From contig NZ_CM009578.1 in assembly GCF_002993885.1 (NCBI RefSeq), forward strand, positions 3,184,009 through 3,248,008: a stretch of DNA of 64,000 nt. Reading direction: 5' to 3'. The DNA is from Sphingopyxis lindanitolerans. GTDB lineage: Bacteria > Pseudomonadota > Alphaproteobacteria > Sphingomonadales > Sphingomonadaceae. The notes under the pieces are model-generated. The model saw only the letters and a list, made by a program, of their open reading frames with translations. It was not told the origin of the DNA and ran no database searches. Below are positions 1-7,936 of this stretch, one piece after another (the stretch's first letter is position 1; every line of letters starts with the position of its first letter). The position numbers and the translations under genes are program-made.

Positions 1-1
1 C

Positions 2-154
2 GCGCCGCGCGCGGGGCATAATCTGTTCCCCGGCGTTTCGGCGCTGCACGAGGCGGTGGTCTGTCGCCGCCGCGCGGCGGGTGATATTCCGTGGAACTGG
101 AACATCGGCGTCATTTCTCCGCCGCTGCCGCCCAAAGTCGTGGGGTGCCAATGA
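2..154 (+). CDS. C-terminal end of an unidentified upstream protein (partial)
   Basis: An open frame enters from the left edge and runs 50 codons to a TGA at 152-154. Third codon positions are almost all G or C, as in the real genes nearby, which is why I call it coding. Its stop overlaps the ATG of the acyl-CoA synthetase (ATGA at 151-154), the typical arrangement of translationally coupled operon genes. The visible residues include a segment reading GDIPWNWNIGVI and end in VVGCQ. I do not recognise the family. Its position suggests a catabolic partner of the downstream CoA ligase, but that is inference only. Confidence 0.5.
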   Translation, partial: APRAGHNLFPGVSALHEAVVCRRRAAGDIPWNWNIGVISPPLPPKVVGCQ

Positions 155-1707
155 TCGACGGATCGATGCAGACCTATGCGTTGACGCTCGACAAATTCCT
201 CTCCCACGCCGCAAAATGGCATCCCGGCGCCGAGGTGGTGTCGGCGGGGGCGGAAAGCGCGGTCCAGCGCATCGGCTATGCCGCGCTCTGCGACCGCGCG
301 CGCCGCGTCTCGGGCGCGCTGGCGCGGCTCGGGATCGCGAAGGGCAACCGCGTCGCGACGCTCGCGTGGAACACGCAGGGCCATGTCGAGGCGTGGTACG
401 GGATCATGGGCATGGGGGCGATCTGCCACACGCTCAACCCGCGGTTGACCCCCGCGCAGATCGGATCGATGTTGGCGCAGTCCGAGGCGTCGGTTCTGCT
501 AGTCAACCCCGACCTGCTGCCGCTGGCGGAGGATGCCACGCGCAATCTCGGGACAGTCCGGCATATCCTGTTGCTCGACGCCGACGGCGACCGCGCGCTC
601 GAACCGCTGATCACGTCCGCCGATGGCAACATCGCATGGGGCGATTTCGACGAGACGAGCCCGTCGGGACTCTGTTTTACATCGGGCAGCACGGGGATGC
701 CCAAGGGGGTGACCTATACGCATCGCGGTTGCTTTCTGCACACGATGCGCCAGCTTCAGGCCGATGTTCTCGGCATTACCTCTCGCGACGCCGTGATGCC
801 CGTCGTCCCGATGTTCCATGCCAATGCGTGGGGCATACCCTTTACCGCGCCGGCGGTCGGGGCGAAGCTGGTGCTGCCGGGGCGTCATACGGACGGTGCG
901 CATCTGGCGCGGTTGATCCGCTCGGAAGGCGTGACCGCGGCGGTCGGGGTCCCGACCGTATGGCTGGGCCTTGTCGAACATCTCGAAGCTGAGGGCGGTG
1001 AGGTGCCGTCGCTCGAGCGCATCCTCGTCGGCGGGTCGTCGATGCCGCCTGCGCTGATGGACCGAATCGAGCAGCGGCTGGGGGTCGAGGTGCAGACGAG
1101 TTGGGGGATGACTGAATTGTCGCCGCTCGGCACCGCCGCGCTGCCCGGCGATCCCGGACGCAAACCTTCGCTCTCGGGTCGCCCCGCCATGGGCATCGAC
1201 CTGCTGCTGACCGATGCCGAGGGCGTGGCGCTTGCGCCGCAGCGCGGCGGGGAAGGGCATTTGCGCGTGTGCGGCGGTTCGGTGGTCGAACGCTATTTCG
1301 GACAGGCCGAGCCCGCGATCGACGCCGACGGCTGGTTCGATACCGGCGACCTCGCGCGGATCGATGCGGCGGGCAATCTGACGATCACTGGGCGCGCCAA
1401 GGACCTGATCAAGTCGGGCGGCGAATGGATCAACCCCGCCGAGATCGAGGCGATCGTAAGCGCGCTGCCGCAGGTCTCGCTCGCCGCGGTGATCGGGCGG
1501 TCGGACCTGAAATGGGGCGAGCGCCCGATCCTGCTCGTCGAGACTTGCGAGCCGTCGGTCAGCGATGCCGAACTGCTCGCGCCGCTCGCCGGACGGGTCG
1601 CATCCTGGTGGATTCCCGATGCCGTCGTCCGACTCGATGCGATGCCGCTGGCGTCCACGGGCAAGATCGACAAAATGCAATTGCGGGCCGAATACGGACA
1701 GGTGTAG
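151..1707 (+). CDS. Acyl-CoA synthetase (AMP-dependent CoA ligase)
   Basis: It activates a carboxylic acid, probably a medium/long-chain or aromatic acid, to its CoA thioester using ATP, in the cytoplasm. The P-loop-like motif FTSGSTGMPKG lies near residue 175, followed by the adenylation motifs WGMTELSP and DGWFDTGDLARID and the C-terminal lysine motif STGKIDKMQLR. Length (518 aa) is normal for the family. I chose ATG 151 over an in-frame ATG at 91 because the upstream gene's stop overlaps it and conserved sequence only begins after it. It lies 5 bp before a TetR regulator and close to an SDR of beta-oxidation type, so a small acyl-CoA catabolic unit is likely. The exact substrate cannot be read from sequence. 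Confidence 0.9.
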   Translation: MIDGSMQTYALTLDKFLSHAAKWHPGAEVVSAGAESAVQRIGYAALCDRARRVSGALARLGIAKGNRVATLAWNTQGHVEAWYGIMGMGAICHTLNPRLTPAQIGSMLAQSEASVLLVNPDLLPLAEDATRNLGTVRHILLLDADGDRALEPLITSADGNIAWGDFDETSPSGLCFTSGSTGMPKGVTYTHRGCFLHTMRQLQADVLGITSRDAVMPVVPMFHANAWGIPFTAPAVGAKLVLPGRHTDGAHLARLIRSEGVTAAVGVPTVWLGLVEHLEAEGGEVPSLERILVGGSSMPPALMDRIEQRLGVEVQTSWGMTELSPLGTAALPGDPGRKPSLSGRPAMGIDLLLTDAEGVALAPQRGGEGHLRVCGGSVVERYFGQAEPAIDADGWFDTGDLARIDAAGNLTITGRAKDLIKSGGEWINPAEIEAIVSALPQVSLAAVIGRSDLKWGERPILLVETCEPSVSDAELLAPLAGRVASWWIPDAVVRLDAMPLASTGKIDKMQLRAEYGQV

Positions 1708-1712
1708 GCCGG

Positions 1713-2453
1713 ATGCGGGTCGCGGTGACGGATATGAAGGTGCGGAAGGAAGCGGATTTGGCGTCGAACGCGAAGATTGTAGTGAAGCGGCCGACCAAGG
1801 CGGAAAAGCGCGCCGAAATGATGGAGCAGATTCTCGACACGGCCGAATTGCTGTTTTCGAAGCACGGATTCCATGGCGTGACGCTGAAGGATGTGGCCAA
1901 GCAGGTCGGGGTCCACCACACGCTGCTCAACTATTATTTCGACGACAAGCGGACCCTGTTCGACGCGGTCTTCGCGCGACGTGCGGTCGTGACGATCGAC
2001 AAGCGGATGCAGGCGCTCGACGACTATGACCGTTCGGTGGGGGGCAAGTCGACGGTCGAAGGAGCACTCCATGCCTTTCTCGACACCGATCTCGATCTCT
2101 ATATTCAGGGTGGCGAGGGCTGGAAGAATTACGGCGCATTCGGCGCGCAGGCGTCGAACAGCCCCGAAGGCGCCGAGTTCATGGACAAATATTTCGATCC
2201 GGTCGTGCTGCGGCTGATCGAGCTGCTCAAGAAGGCGCTGCCCGACGCCGACGAGGCGGACATCTTCTGGGGCTATCATTTCGTCACCGGCGCGCTGATG
2301 CTGACGCTCGCGCGTACGGGGCGTATCGACAAATTGTCGCACGGGCTCTGCCGTTCGGATGATTATGAAGCGGTGAAGGCGCGCATGGCGCGTTTCATGG
2401 CCGCTGGTTTCCGCGATATCTGCGACCAGCGACGGAGCGAACGCGAAGTCTGA
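1713..2453 (+). CDS. TetR/AcrR family transcriptional regulator
   Basis: A one-component repressor with an N-terminal helix-turn-helix (residues about 35-80; the segment with HGFHGVTLKDVAKQVGVHHT is the recognition region) and a variable ligand-binding C-terminal domain. It starts 5 bp after the CoA ligase. ATG 1713 and ATG 1734 are both possible starts; an N-terminal Lys-rich stretch precedes the HTH. A perfect 14-bp palindrome lies just downstream (2504-2517), before the SDR gene, and is a candidate operator. The context suggests an acyl-CoA ligand, as for many TetR repressors beside beta-oxidation genes, but this is inference. Confidence 0.9.
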   Translation: MRVAVTDMKVRKEADLASNAKIVVKRPTKAEKRAEMMEQILDTAELLFSKHGFHGVTLKDVAKQVGVHHTLLNYYFDDKRTLFDAVFARRAVVTIDKRMQALDDYDRSVGGKSTVEGALHAFLDTDLDLYIQGGEGWKNYGAFGAQASNSPEGAEFMDKYFDPVVLRLIELLKKALPDADEADIFWGYHFVTGALMLTLARTGRIDKLSHGLCRSDDYEAVKARMARFMAAGFRDICDQRRSEREV

Positions 2454-2503
2454 AAGCCAGGCGAGGTGACGATCAGGTTTCCCGTATTTCGATTAAATCA
2501 TTC

Positions 2504-2517
2504 ACTCACTAGTGAGT
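2504..2517. promoter_or_regulatory. Perfect 14-bp palindrome, candidate TetR operator
   Basis: ACTCACTAGTGAGT equals its own reverse complement. It sits in the 95-bp gap between the TetR gene and the SDR, 31 bp before the SDR start, where repression would control the SDR and the transporter downstream. A symmetric 14-bp site with this half-site style is typical of TetR dimers. No experimental support. Confidence 0.5.
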
Positions 2518-2548
2518 TACTGTTATGGCAAGTAAGGGAGAAGCGACG

Positions 2549-3442
2549 ATGGACCTGGCGGGACGTACCGCGATCGTGACGGGGGCCGGCGGCGGGTTGG
2601 GGCGGTCGCATGCCATGCTGCTGGCGCGCCATGGCGCCCGCGTGATGGTCAACGACATGCAGGGCGAGGCTGCCGAAGCCGTCGCGGCGGAGATCGTCGC
2701 GGCAGGCGGCTCGGCGCTGGCGGCTGCGGCATCGGTGACCGACGAGGCGGCGGTCGCGGCGATGGTCGATGACACGGTCCGCGCATGGGGCGGGGTCGAT
2801 ATCCTCGTCAACAATGCCGGCCTCCTGCACGACAGGAGCTTCGCAAAGATGGACCTTGCCGACTTCCGCCTCGTCGTCGACGTCCACCTGATGGGCGCCG
2901 CGGTCTGTTCAAAGGCGGTGTGGGACCAGATGCGCGAGCGGCGCTTCGGACGGATCGTGATGACGACCTCTTCTTCGGGACTCTACGGCAATTTCGGGCA
3001 GGCCAATTACGGCGCGGCGAAGATGGCGCTCGTCGGGCTTATGCAGACGCTCGCGCTCGAAGGCGAGAAATATAATGTCCGCGTCAACTGCCTTGCGCCG
3101 ACTGCCGCGACCGCAATGACCGAAGGCGTGCTCGCACCCGATGCGCTGGCTGAACTGGCGCCCGATGCGGTCAGTCCCGGGCTGCTCGCGCTGGTCAGCG
3201 AGAGTGCGCCGACGCGCGCGATTCTGTGCGCCGGCGCCGGGCATTTCGCGGCGGCGCACATCACGCTGACCGAAGGCACCTATATCGGACGAGACGCGGA
3301 TGCCGGTGCGCGCGTCGCAGCCGAATGGGAGCGAGTGACCGACCGCCGCGGCGAGATCGTCCCCGCCTATGGCTTCACGCAGGCCGAACGCGAGTTGGCG
3401 AGCGCGGGCTTCACAGCACCGACGATGGCGATCGCGCACTGA
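2549..3442 (+). CDS. SDR, (3R)-hydroxyacyl-CoA dehydrogenase-like (MFE-2 type)
   Basis: An NAD(P)-dependent short-chain dehydrogenase. The nucleotide-binding glycine motif TGAGGGLGRSHA is at the N-terminus, NNAG near residue 85, and the catalytic Ser...Tyr-x3-Lys appears as TTSSSGLYGNFGQANYGAAK. The GNFGQANY variant and the approximately 297-aa length match the dehydrogenase part of peroxisomal multifunctional enzyme 2 and its bacterial relatives, which oxidise 3-hydroxyacyl-CoA. I chose ATG 2549 over 2525 because AGGGAG at 2535-2540 is well spaced for it. With the CoA ligase upstream it would provide two steps of a beta-oxidation pathway; the dehydrogenase and hydratase steps are not intact here. 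Confidence 0.85.
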   Translation: MDLAGRTAIVTGAGGGLGRSHAMLLARHGARVMVNDMQGEAAEAVAAEIVAAGGSALAAAASVTDEAAVAAMVDDTVRAWGGVDILVNNAGLLHDRSFAKMDLADFRLVVDVHLMGAAVCSKAVWDQMRERRFGRIVMTTSSSGLYGNFGQANYGAAKMALVGLMQTLALEGEKYNVRVNCLAPTAATAMTEGVLAPDALAELAPDAVSPGLLALVSESAPTRAILCAGAGHFAAAHITLTEGTYIGRDADAGARVAAEWERVTDRRGEIVPAYGFTQAERELASAGFTAPTMAIAH

Positions 3443-3513
3443 CACTCCCCGGGAGTGGCGGACGGGCCGGACAAGAGTCCGCCGCCGCTGCCGGGTAAAT
3501 ATGGGAGAAGGAC

Positions 3514-5181
3514 ATGACAACCGAGAGCGAAGCCGCGCCCGCGAAAGCGGAAAAGGGACAGAACGAGATACTCGTCATCGGCGCATCGTCGCTTGGGACG
3601 GTATTCGAATGGTATGATTTCTACCTCTACGGCCTGCTCGCCAGCGTGCTTTCGCACCATTTCTTTTCGGGGGTCAACGAAACCACGGGCTTCATCCTCG
3701 CACTGATGGCGTTCGCCGCAGGCTTCGCGGTGCGGCCGTTCGGGGCGTTGGTGTTCGGGCGGGTCGGTGATGTCGTCGGGCGCAAGAACACCTTTCTCGT
3801 CACCATGGCGATCATGGGACTGTCGACCTTCGCGGTCGGTTTCCTCCCTTCCTATGACACGATCGGGATCGCGGCGCCGATCATCCTGATGCTGCTCCGT
3901 CTGCTCCAGGGGCTGGCGATCGGCGGCGAATATGGCGGCGCGGCGGTCTATATCGCCGAACATGCGCCGCCCGGAAAACGCGGCTTCTATACCAGCTTCA
4001 TCCAGACGACCGCGATGATCGGGCTCATCCTCGCCTCCACCTTCGTCGTGTCGCTGCGGCTGTTCATGGACGCCGATAGCTTCAATGAGTGGGGGTGGCG
4101 CCTTCCGTTCATCTTCTCGATCGTCCTGCTCGGAATCGCGATGTGGATCCGCCTACAACTGGAAGAGAGCCCGGTCTTCCAGCGCATGAAGGCGGCCGGG
4201 ACAACGTCGAAGGCGCCGCTCAAGGAAGCCTTCGGCGAATGGAAAAACCTGAAGATCGTGCTGATCGCGCTGTTCGGGGCGGTTGCGGGCCAGGCGGTGA
4301 TCGGCTTCGCCGCGCATCTCTATCCGCTCTTCTATCTCGAACGCATCGCGCGGGTCGATGGAGCCACCGCGAACTTCCTCGTCGCCGCTGCACTGACGAT
4401 CATCATCCCCAGCTTTGTCTTCTTCGGCTGGCTCAGCGACCGGATCGGACGCAAACCGATCATGATGACCGCGTGCGTCATCGCGGTCTTCGTCTATTTC
4501 CCGCTCTACAAGGCACTGGTCGTTGCGGCGAACCCGGCCATGGCGGCGGCAGTCGAGCGCGCGCCGGTGACCGTCGTCGCGCACGCCGGCGAATGCTCGT
4601 TCCAGTTCGATCCGATCGGCAGGAACAGTTTCGACCGGACGAGTTGCGACATCGTCAAATCCTATCTCGCGAAGAACGGGGTCAACTATGCCAATGTCGA
4701 TGCCCCCGCCGGAACCGCCGCGTCGGTACGCATTGGCGAACGGGTGATTGCGGTGCCCGATCCCGCGGGGCTGGACAAGGAGGCTCGCGCCGCCGCGGTC
4801 GCATCCTTCGGCATCGAGGCCAAGGTCGCACTCGATGCCGCCGGCTATCCTGACAAGGCCGACCCGGCGCAGGTGAACAAGGGCAGGGTCATCCTGATCC
4901 TTTGCACCTTCGGCATCCTCGCGACGATGGTATATGGCCCGCTCGCGGCGCTGCTCGTCGAGCTGTTCCCGGCACGTATCCGCTACACGTCGCTGTCGCT
5001 GCCCTATCATATCGGCAACGGCTGGATCGGTGGTTTCATGCCCACGATCGGCTTCGCGATGGTCGCGGCGACGGGGAATATCTATCAGGGCCTCTGGTAT
5101 GCGGTCGTGATCGCCGCGGTCACCGCGGTCGTCGGCATCCTGTTCCTGCCCGAAACCTACAAGCGAGACATTGAGGCATGA
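3514..5181 (+). CDS. MFS transporter, metabolite:H+ symporter (MHS/ProP-like)
   Basis: An inner-membrane importer of about 12 TM helices. The MHS signature GTVFEWYDFYLYG opens TM1, and the loop 2-3 motif GRVGDVVGRKNTF and the repeated motif SDRIGRKP are present. At 555 aa it is about 110 residues longer than ProP because a soluble insert (about residues 338-456) with two cysteines (C361, C378) lies between late TM segments. The insert occurs in some MHS proteins, to my recollection, and is probably periplasmic. A GGGAGAAGG ribosome site precedes the start. Its stop overlaps the start of the GH1 glycosidase (ATGA 5178-5181), so import and periplasmic glycoside cleavage are probably co-expressed. 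Substrate unknown; organic acids are typical for the family. Confidence 0.88.
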   Translation: MTTESEAAPAKAEKGQNEILVIGASSLGTVFEWYDFYLYGLLASVLSHHFFSGVNETTGFILALMAFAAGFAVRPFGALVFGRVGDVVGRKNTFLVTMAIMGLSTFAVGFLPSYDTIGIAAPIILMLLRLLQGLAIGGEYGGAAVYIAEHAPPGKRGFYTSFIQTTAMIGLILASTFVVSLRLFMDADSFNEWGWRLPFIFSIVLLGIAMWIRLQLEESPVFQRMKAAGTTSKAPLKEAFGEWKNLKIVLIALFGAVAGQAVIGFAAHLYPLFYLERIARVDGATANFLVAAALTIIIPSFVFFGWLSDRIGRKPIMMTACVIAVFVYFPLYKALVVAANPAMAAAVERAPVTVVAHAGECSFQFDPIGRNSFDRTSCDIVKSYLAKNGVNYANVDAPAGTAASVRIGERVIAVPDPAGLDKEARAAAVASFGIEAKVALDAAGYPDKADPAQVNKGRVILILCTFGILATMVYGPLAALLVELFPARIRYTSLSLPYHIGNGWIGGFMPTIGFAMVAATGNIYQGLWYAVVIAAVTAVVGILFLPETYKRDIEA

Positions 5182-6503
5182 GCGGGGATACCGCAATCGG
5201 GCGCCGCGAACTGATCCAGGTAGCGGCGGGCGTGGCGGCTGCGCCCGCGTTGCTGGCAAACGCATCCGCCGCGACAAAGCGCAGGCCCGCGCCCGGGGGC
5301 TTCCTCTGGGGCGCCGCGATCTCGGCGCACCAGAGCGAGGGCAACAACACCAACAGCGACGCCTGGCTGGCCGAGAATATTACCCCGACGCTGTTCAAGG
5401 AGCGTTCGGGCGACGCGTGCGACAGCTATCACCGCTATGGCGAGGATTTCGCGCTCGCCGAGAGCCTCGGGCTCAACTGCTACCGGCTCGGCATCGAATG
5501 GGCGCGGATCGAGCCGAGCGAGGGGCATTTCTCGAACGCCGAGCTCGACCATTATGCGCGCGTGCTGACGGCGTGCCGTGCGCGCGGGCTGGCGCCGGTC
5601 GTGACGCTCAGCCATTTTACGGTGCCCCTGTGGTTCGCGAAGCGCGGCGGGTTCGAGGCGGCCGACGCGCCCCAGCTTTTCGCACGCTATTGCCGCACCG
5701 TCGCCGATCGGCTGGGCGGGCTGATGCACCTCGTCACGACCTTCAACGAAGCGAATATCGGCCTGCTGGTATCGCTGTTCCCGCAATCGGAGGCGGGCGT
5801 GAAGTTGCAGCAGGCGGCGCAGGCGGCAGCGGTTGCCGGCACGGGGTCGCCTAAATTCTCGCGGCTGGCTTTTGCCGATCCGGCTGTCACGACGCCGATC
5901 ATGCAGGAGGCGCACCGTCAGGCTTATGATGCGATCAAGACGGTGCGACCCGAATTGCCCGTCGGGATCACGCTGACGACGCAGGACATCCAGTCGGCGG
6001 GTGCGCCGTCGCTCGTCGCCGAGTATGAGCGGCGGCTCTATGGCGACTGGATCGGTGTCGCGCGCAGTCACGCCGATTTCTTTGGAGTGCAATGCTACAC
6101 GCGCCTTGTCTTCGACGAAAGGGGCATGGTGCCGCCGCCGAAGGGGGCCGAGCTGACGCTGTCGGGATATGAATATTATCCGCAGGCGCTGGCCAACACG
6201 ATCCGCTGGGCGCAGCGGACGATCGGCAAGCCGATCTATGTCACCGAAAGCGGGGTCGCGGTCGCCGACGATGCGCGCCGTATCGCCTTTATCGACGCGG
6301 CGCTGGATAGCGTGCGCGCATGCCTCGACGAGGGGATTGCGGTACACAGCTATATCTATTGGTCGTTGCTCGATAATTTCGAATGGACGTCGGGTTATGC
6401 CATACCCTTCGGGCTGGCGGCGGTCGACCGAGCGACGTTCGAGCGGAGGCCGCGGCCGAGCGCATATCATTTCGGCGCGATCGCGCGCTCGAACCGGATC
6501 TAG
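5178..6503 (+). CDS. Glycoside hydrolase family 1 (beta-glucosidase-like), exported
   Basis: A retaining beta-glycosidase with a TIM-barrel fold. GH1 landmarks are FLWGAAISAHQSEG near the N-terminus, the acid/base glutamate in TFNEAN (E191) and the nucleophile in YVTESG (E357), then YWSLLDNFEW. The family usually has TFNEP and TENG, so A192 and S358 are mild variants that may shift specificity. The first 30 residues carry paired arginines (GRREL) and an alanine-rich hydrophobic stretch, consistent with Tat export. It is translationally coupled to the MHS transporter. The stop codon shares CTAG with the convergent gene at 6500. It probably removes a sugar from a plant glycoside or conjugate before import of the aglycone (inference). 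Confidence 0.88.
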   Translation: MSGDTAIGRRELIQVAAGVAAAPALLANASAATKRRPAPGGFLWGAAISAHQSEGNNTNSDAWLAENITPTLFKERSGDACDSYHRYGEDFALAESLGLNCYRLGIEWARIEPSEGHFSNAELDHYARVLTACRARGLAPVVTLSHFTVPLWFAKRGGFEAADAPQLFARYCRTVADRLGGLMHLVTTFNEANIGLLVSLFPQSEAGVKLQQAAQAAAVAGTGSPKFSRLAFADPAVTTPIMQEAHRQAYDAIKTVRPELPVGITLTTQDIQSAGAPSLVAEYERRLYGDWIGVARSHADFFGVQCYTRLVFDERGMVPPPKGAELTLSGYEYYPQALANTIRWAQRTIGKPIYVTESGVAVADDARRIAFIDAALDSVRACLDEGIAVHSYIYWSLLDNFEWTSGYAIPFGLAAVDRATFERRPRPSAYHFGAIARSNRI

Positions 6504-7786
6504 CGCGCGGCGACAATCAGCAGTTCGCGAAAAGCATCCGTTGTCGCGGCGATCGCGGCGGGGTCCACGCAGCGCGCATCGTCCTCCGCGACATGATGGA
6601 AGCGGTGGACGCCGAAAATGCCCGCGACCGCGGGATAGCCAGCTGCGATGATCGCGGTCAGTTCACCCGCCGACAGTTTGTCGCTGGGATAGGGCGATTC
6701 GAGCCCCGCCAGCCCCTTGAACAATCGCTGTGCGGTCGGGAGCAACGAGGGACTGACGACGAGATAGCGTTGCGAGTCGGTGCCGGCGAGCGGGGCGAGG
6801 CCGAACAATCCCTCATGCCAGTCGCGCGCCGCGAAATTGGCGCCGAGATGGAGCCAGAAATGCGTATCCGCGGGTTTGGGCGCGACCGCTTTTAGCGATT
6901 CCTCGGCACCCAGATTCTCATATTCGTGCCCACTGTTGCATAGGAACGCGATGTCATGGTCGGGGAGCAGCTTCGCCGCTCCGCGCGCGAGGTGCAGCCA
7001 AGCCGCGATTCCGCCGCCACGCTCGCCTGCGCAGCCGAACCAGCCCGAGCGCGGCGTTGATACCACGATCCAGCGGCCCTTGCCGCGGTCGATTCGGCCG
7101 ATGAGGTTGAATGCGGGTCGGCGGCCGCCCTTGCCGGTCAAGGTCACCGTTGCGGGCGTGTGATCGATCGCGGCGGCGAGGAAGGGGGCTGCGTCGGCGG
7201 GGGCGAGCAGGCCGACCGGACCCGCGAACATCGGTGCTCGTCCGTCGGCGTTGAGCGCGATGATCTTGCCAGTGGGGCCGTTGCTGATGACGACCACGGC
7301 CTTTGCGCCGTTTACGAAAGCAGTCTCGACGGGCGTCCGTATCGGCTTGGCGAGCGCCGAAGACCAGCGGCCATAGGGCAGATCGACGAGTGCGATCGCG
7401 CCCGAAAGCGACGCATCGGCGCGACCCGCGGCATCGACGCGGACGACCGGACCCGTAACGCCGGCATCGGGGGTCGGCACCACGATCGGCTGCGGCCAGA
7501 GTGGCGCGCGTGCACGGCCGGCATCGATCTCGCAGTGATCAGGTTCGAACCATGGGACGGAAATCGCAGGTTTGGCGACCGTGAAGCCGGCGCGCTCGAG
7601 TTCGCTCGCCAGCCAGTGCCCGCACGCACTGTCGCCCGCCTCCCCCGATGCCTTGTTGCCGAAGCCGATATAGGTGGCGAGGTCCGCGGCGATCGACGGG
7701 TCGCCGCCCGTATCGACCGCAGCCTTCGCGGCCACCGGGAGGATGGCCGCACCCGCCAGAAAGCCGCGCCGTGTCGGTTCGCCCAT
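6500..7786 (-). CDS. Tat-exported M28-peptidase-like protein with degenerate metal site
   Basis: 428 aa. The N-terminus has a clear twin-arginine signal (TRRGFLAGAAILP). The middle (about 105-215) resembles a protease-associated domain, and the remainder follows the M28 aminopeptidase layout. Where active M28 enzymes have the first zinc-ligand segment with His and Asp before a Gly-rich helix start, this protein reads STPRSGWFGCAGERGGG (about 243-259), so both ligands appear lost. A Glu-containing segment SGHEYENLGAEE (285-295) is kept. It may therefore be a non-peptidase binding protein or use another mechanism. It is convergent with the GH1 gene (stops overlap in CTAG) and divergent from the carboxylesterase at 7937. 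The family assignment is moderately sure; loss of activity is inference. Confidence 0.7.
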   Translation of the reverse strand: MGEPTRRGFLAGAAILPVAAKAAVDTGGDPSIAADLATYIGFGNKASGEAGDSACGHWLASELERAGFTVAKPAISVPWFEPDHCEIDAGRARAPLWPQPIVVPTPDAGVTGPVVRVDAAGRADASLSGAIALVDLPYGRWSSALAKPIRTPVETAFVNGAKAVVVISNGPTGKIIALNADGRAPMFAGPVGLLAPADAAPFLAAAIDHTPATVTLTGKGGRRPAFNLIGRIDRGKGRWIVVSTPRSGWFGCAGERGGGIAAWLHLARGAAKLLPDHDIAFLCNSGHEYENLGAEESLKAVAPKPADTHFWLHLGANFAARDWHEGLFGLAPLAGTDSQRYLVVSPSLLPTAQRLFKGLAGLESPYPSDKLSAGELTAIIAAGYPAVAGIFGVHRFHHVAEDDARCVDPAAIAATTDAFRELLIVAAR

Positions 7787-7936
7787 TCGCTTGTCTCCCG
7801 CTCCGCCGTCCGATCCGCCTGCCTGGCCGACCCCTCAGAAGGGTCGACTGTGGCGTCGGGTGCTTGATATTCACTATCGCGTGAGTGTAAATGTCGCATC
7901 GGACGATGGCAAGCATCGCCGCCGAGGGAGAGGAAG

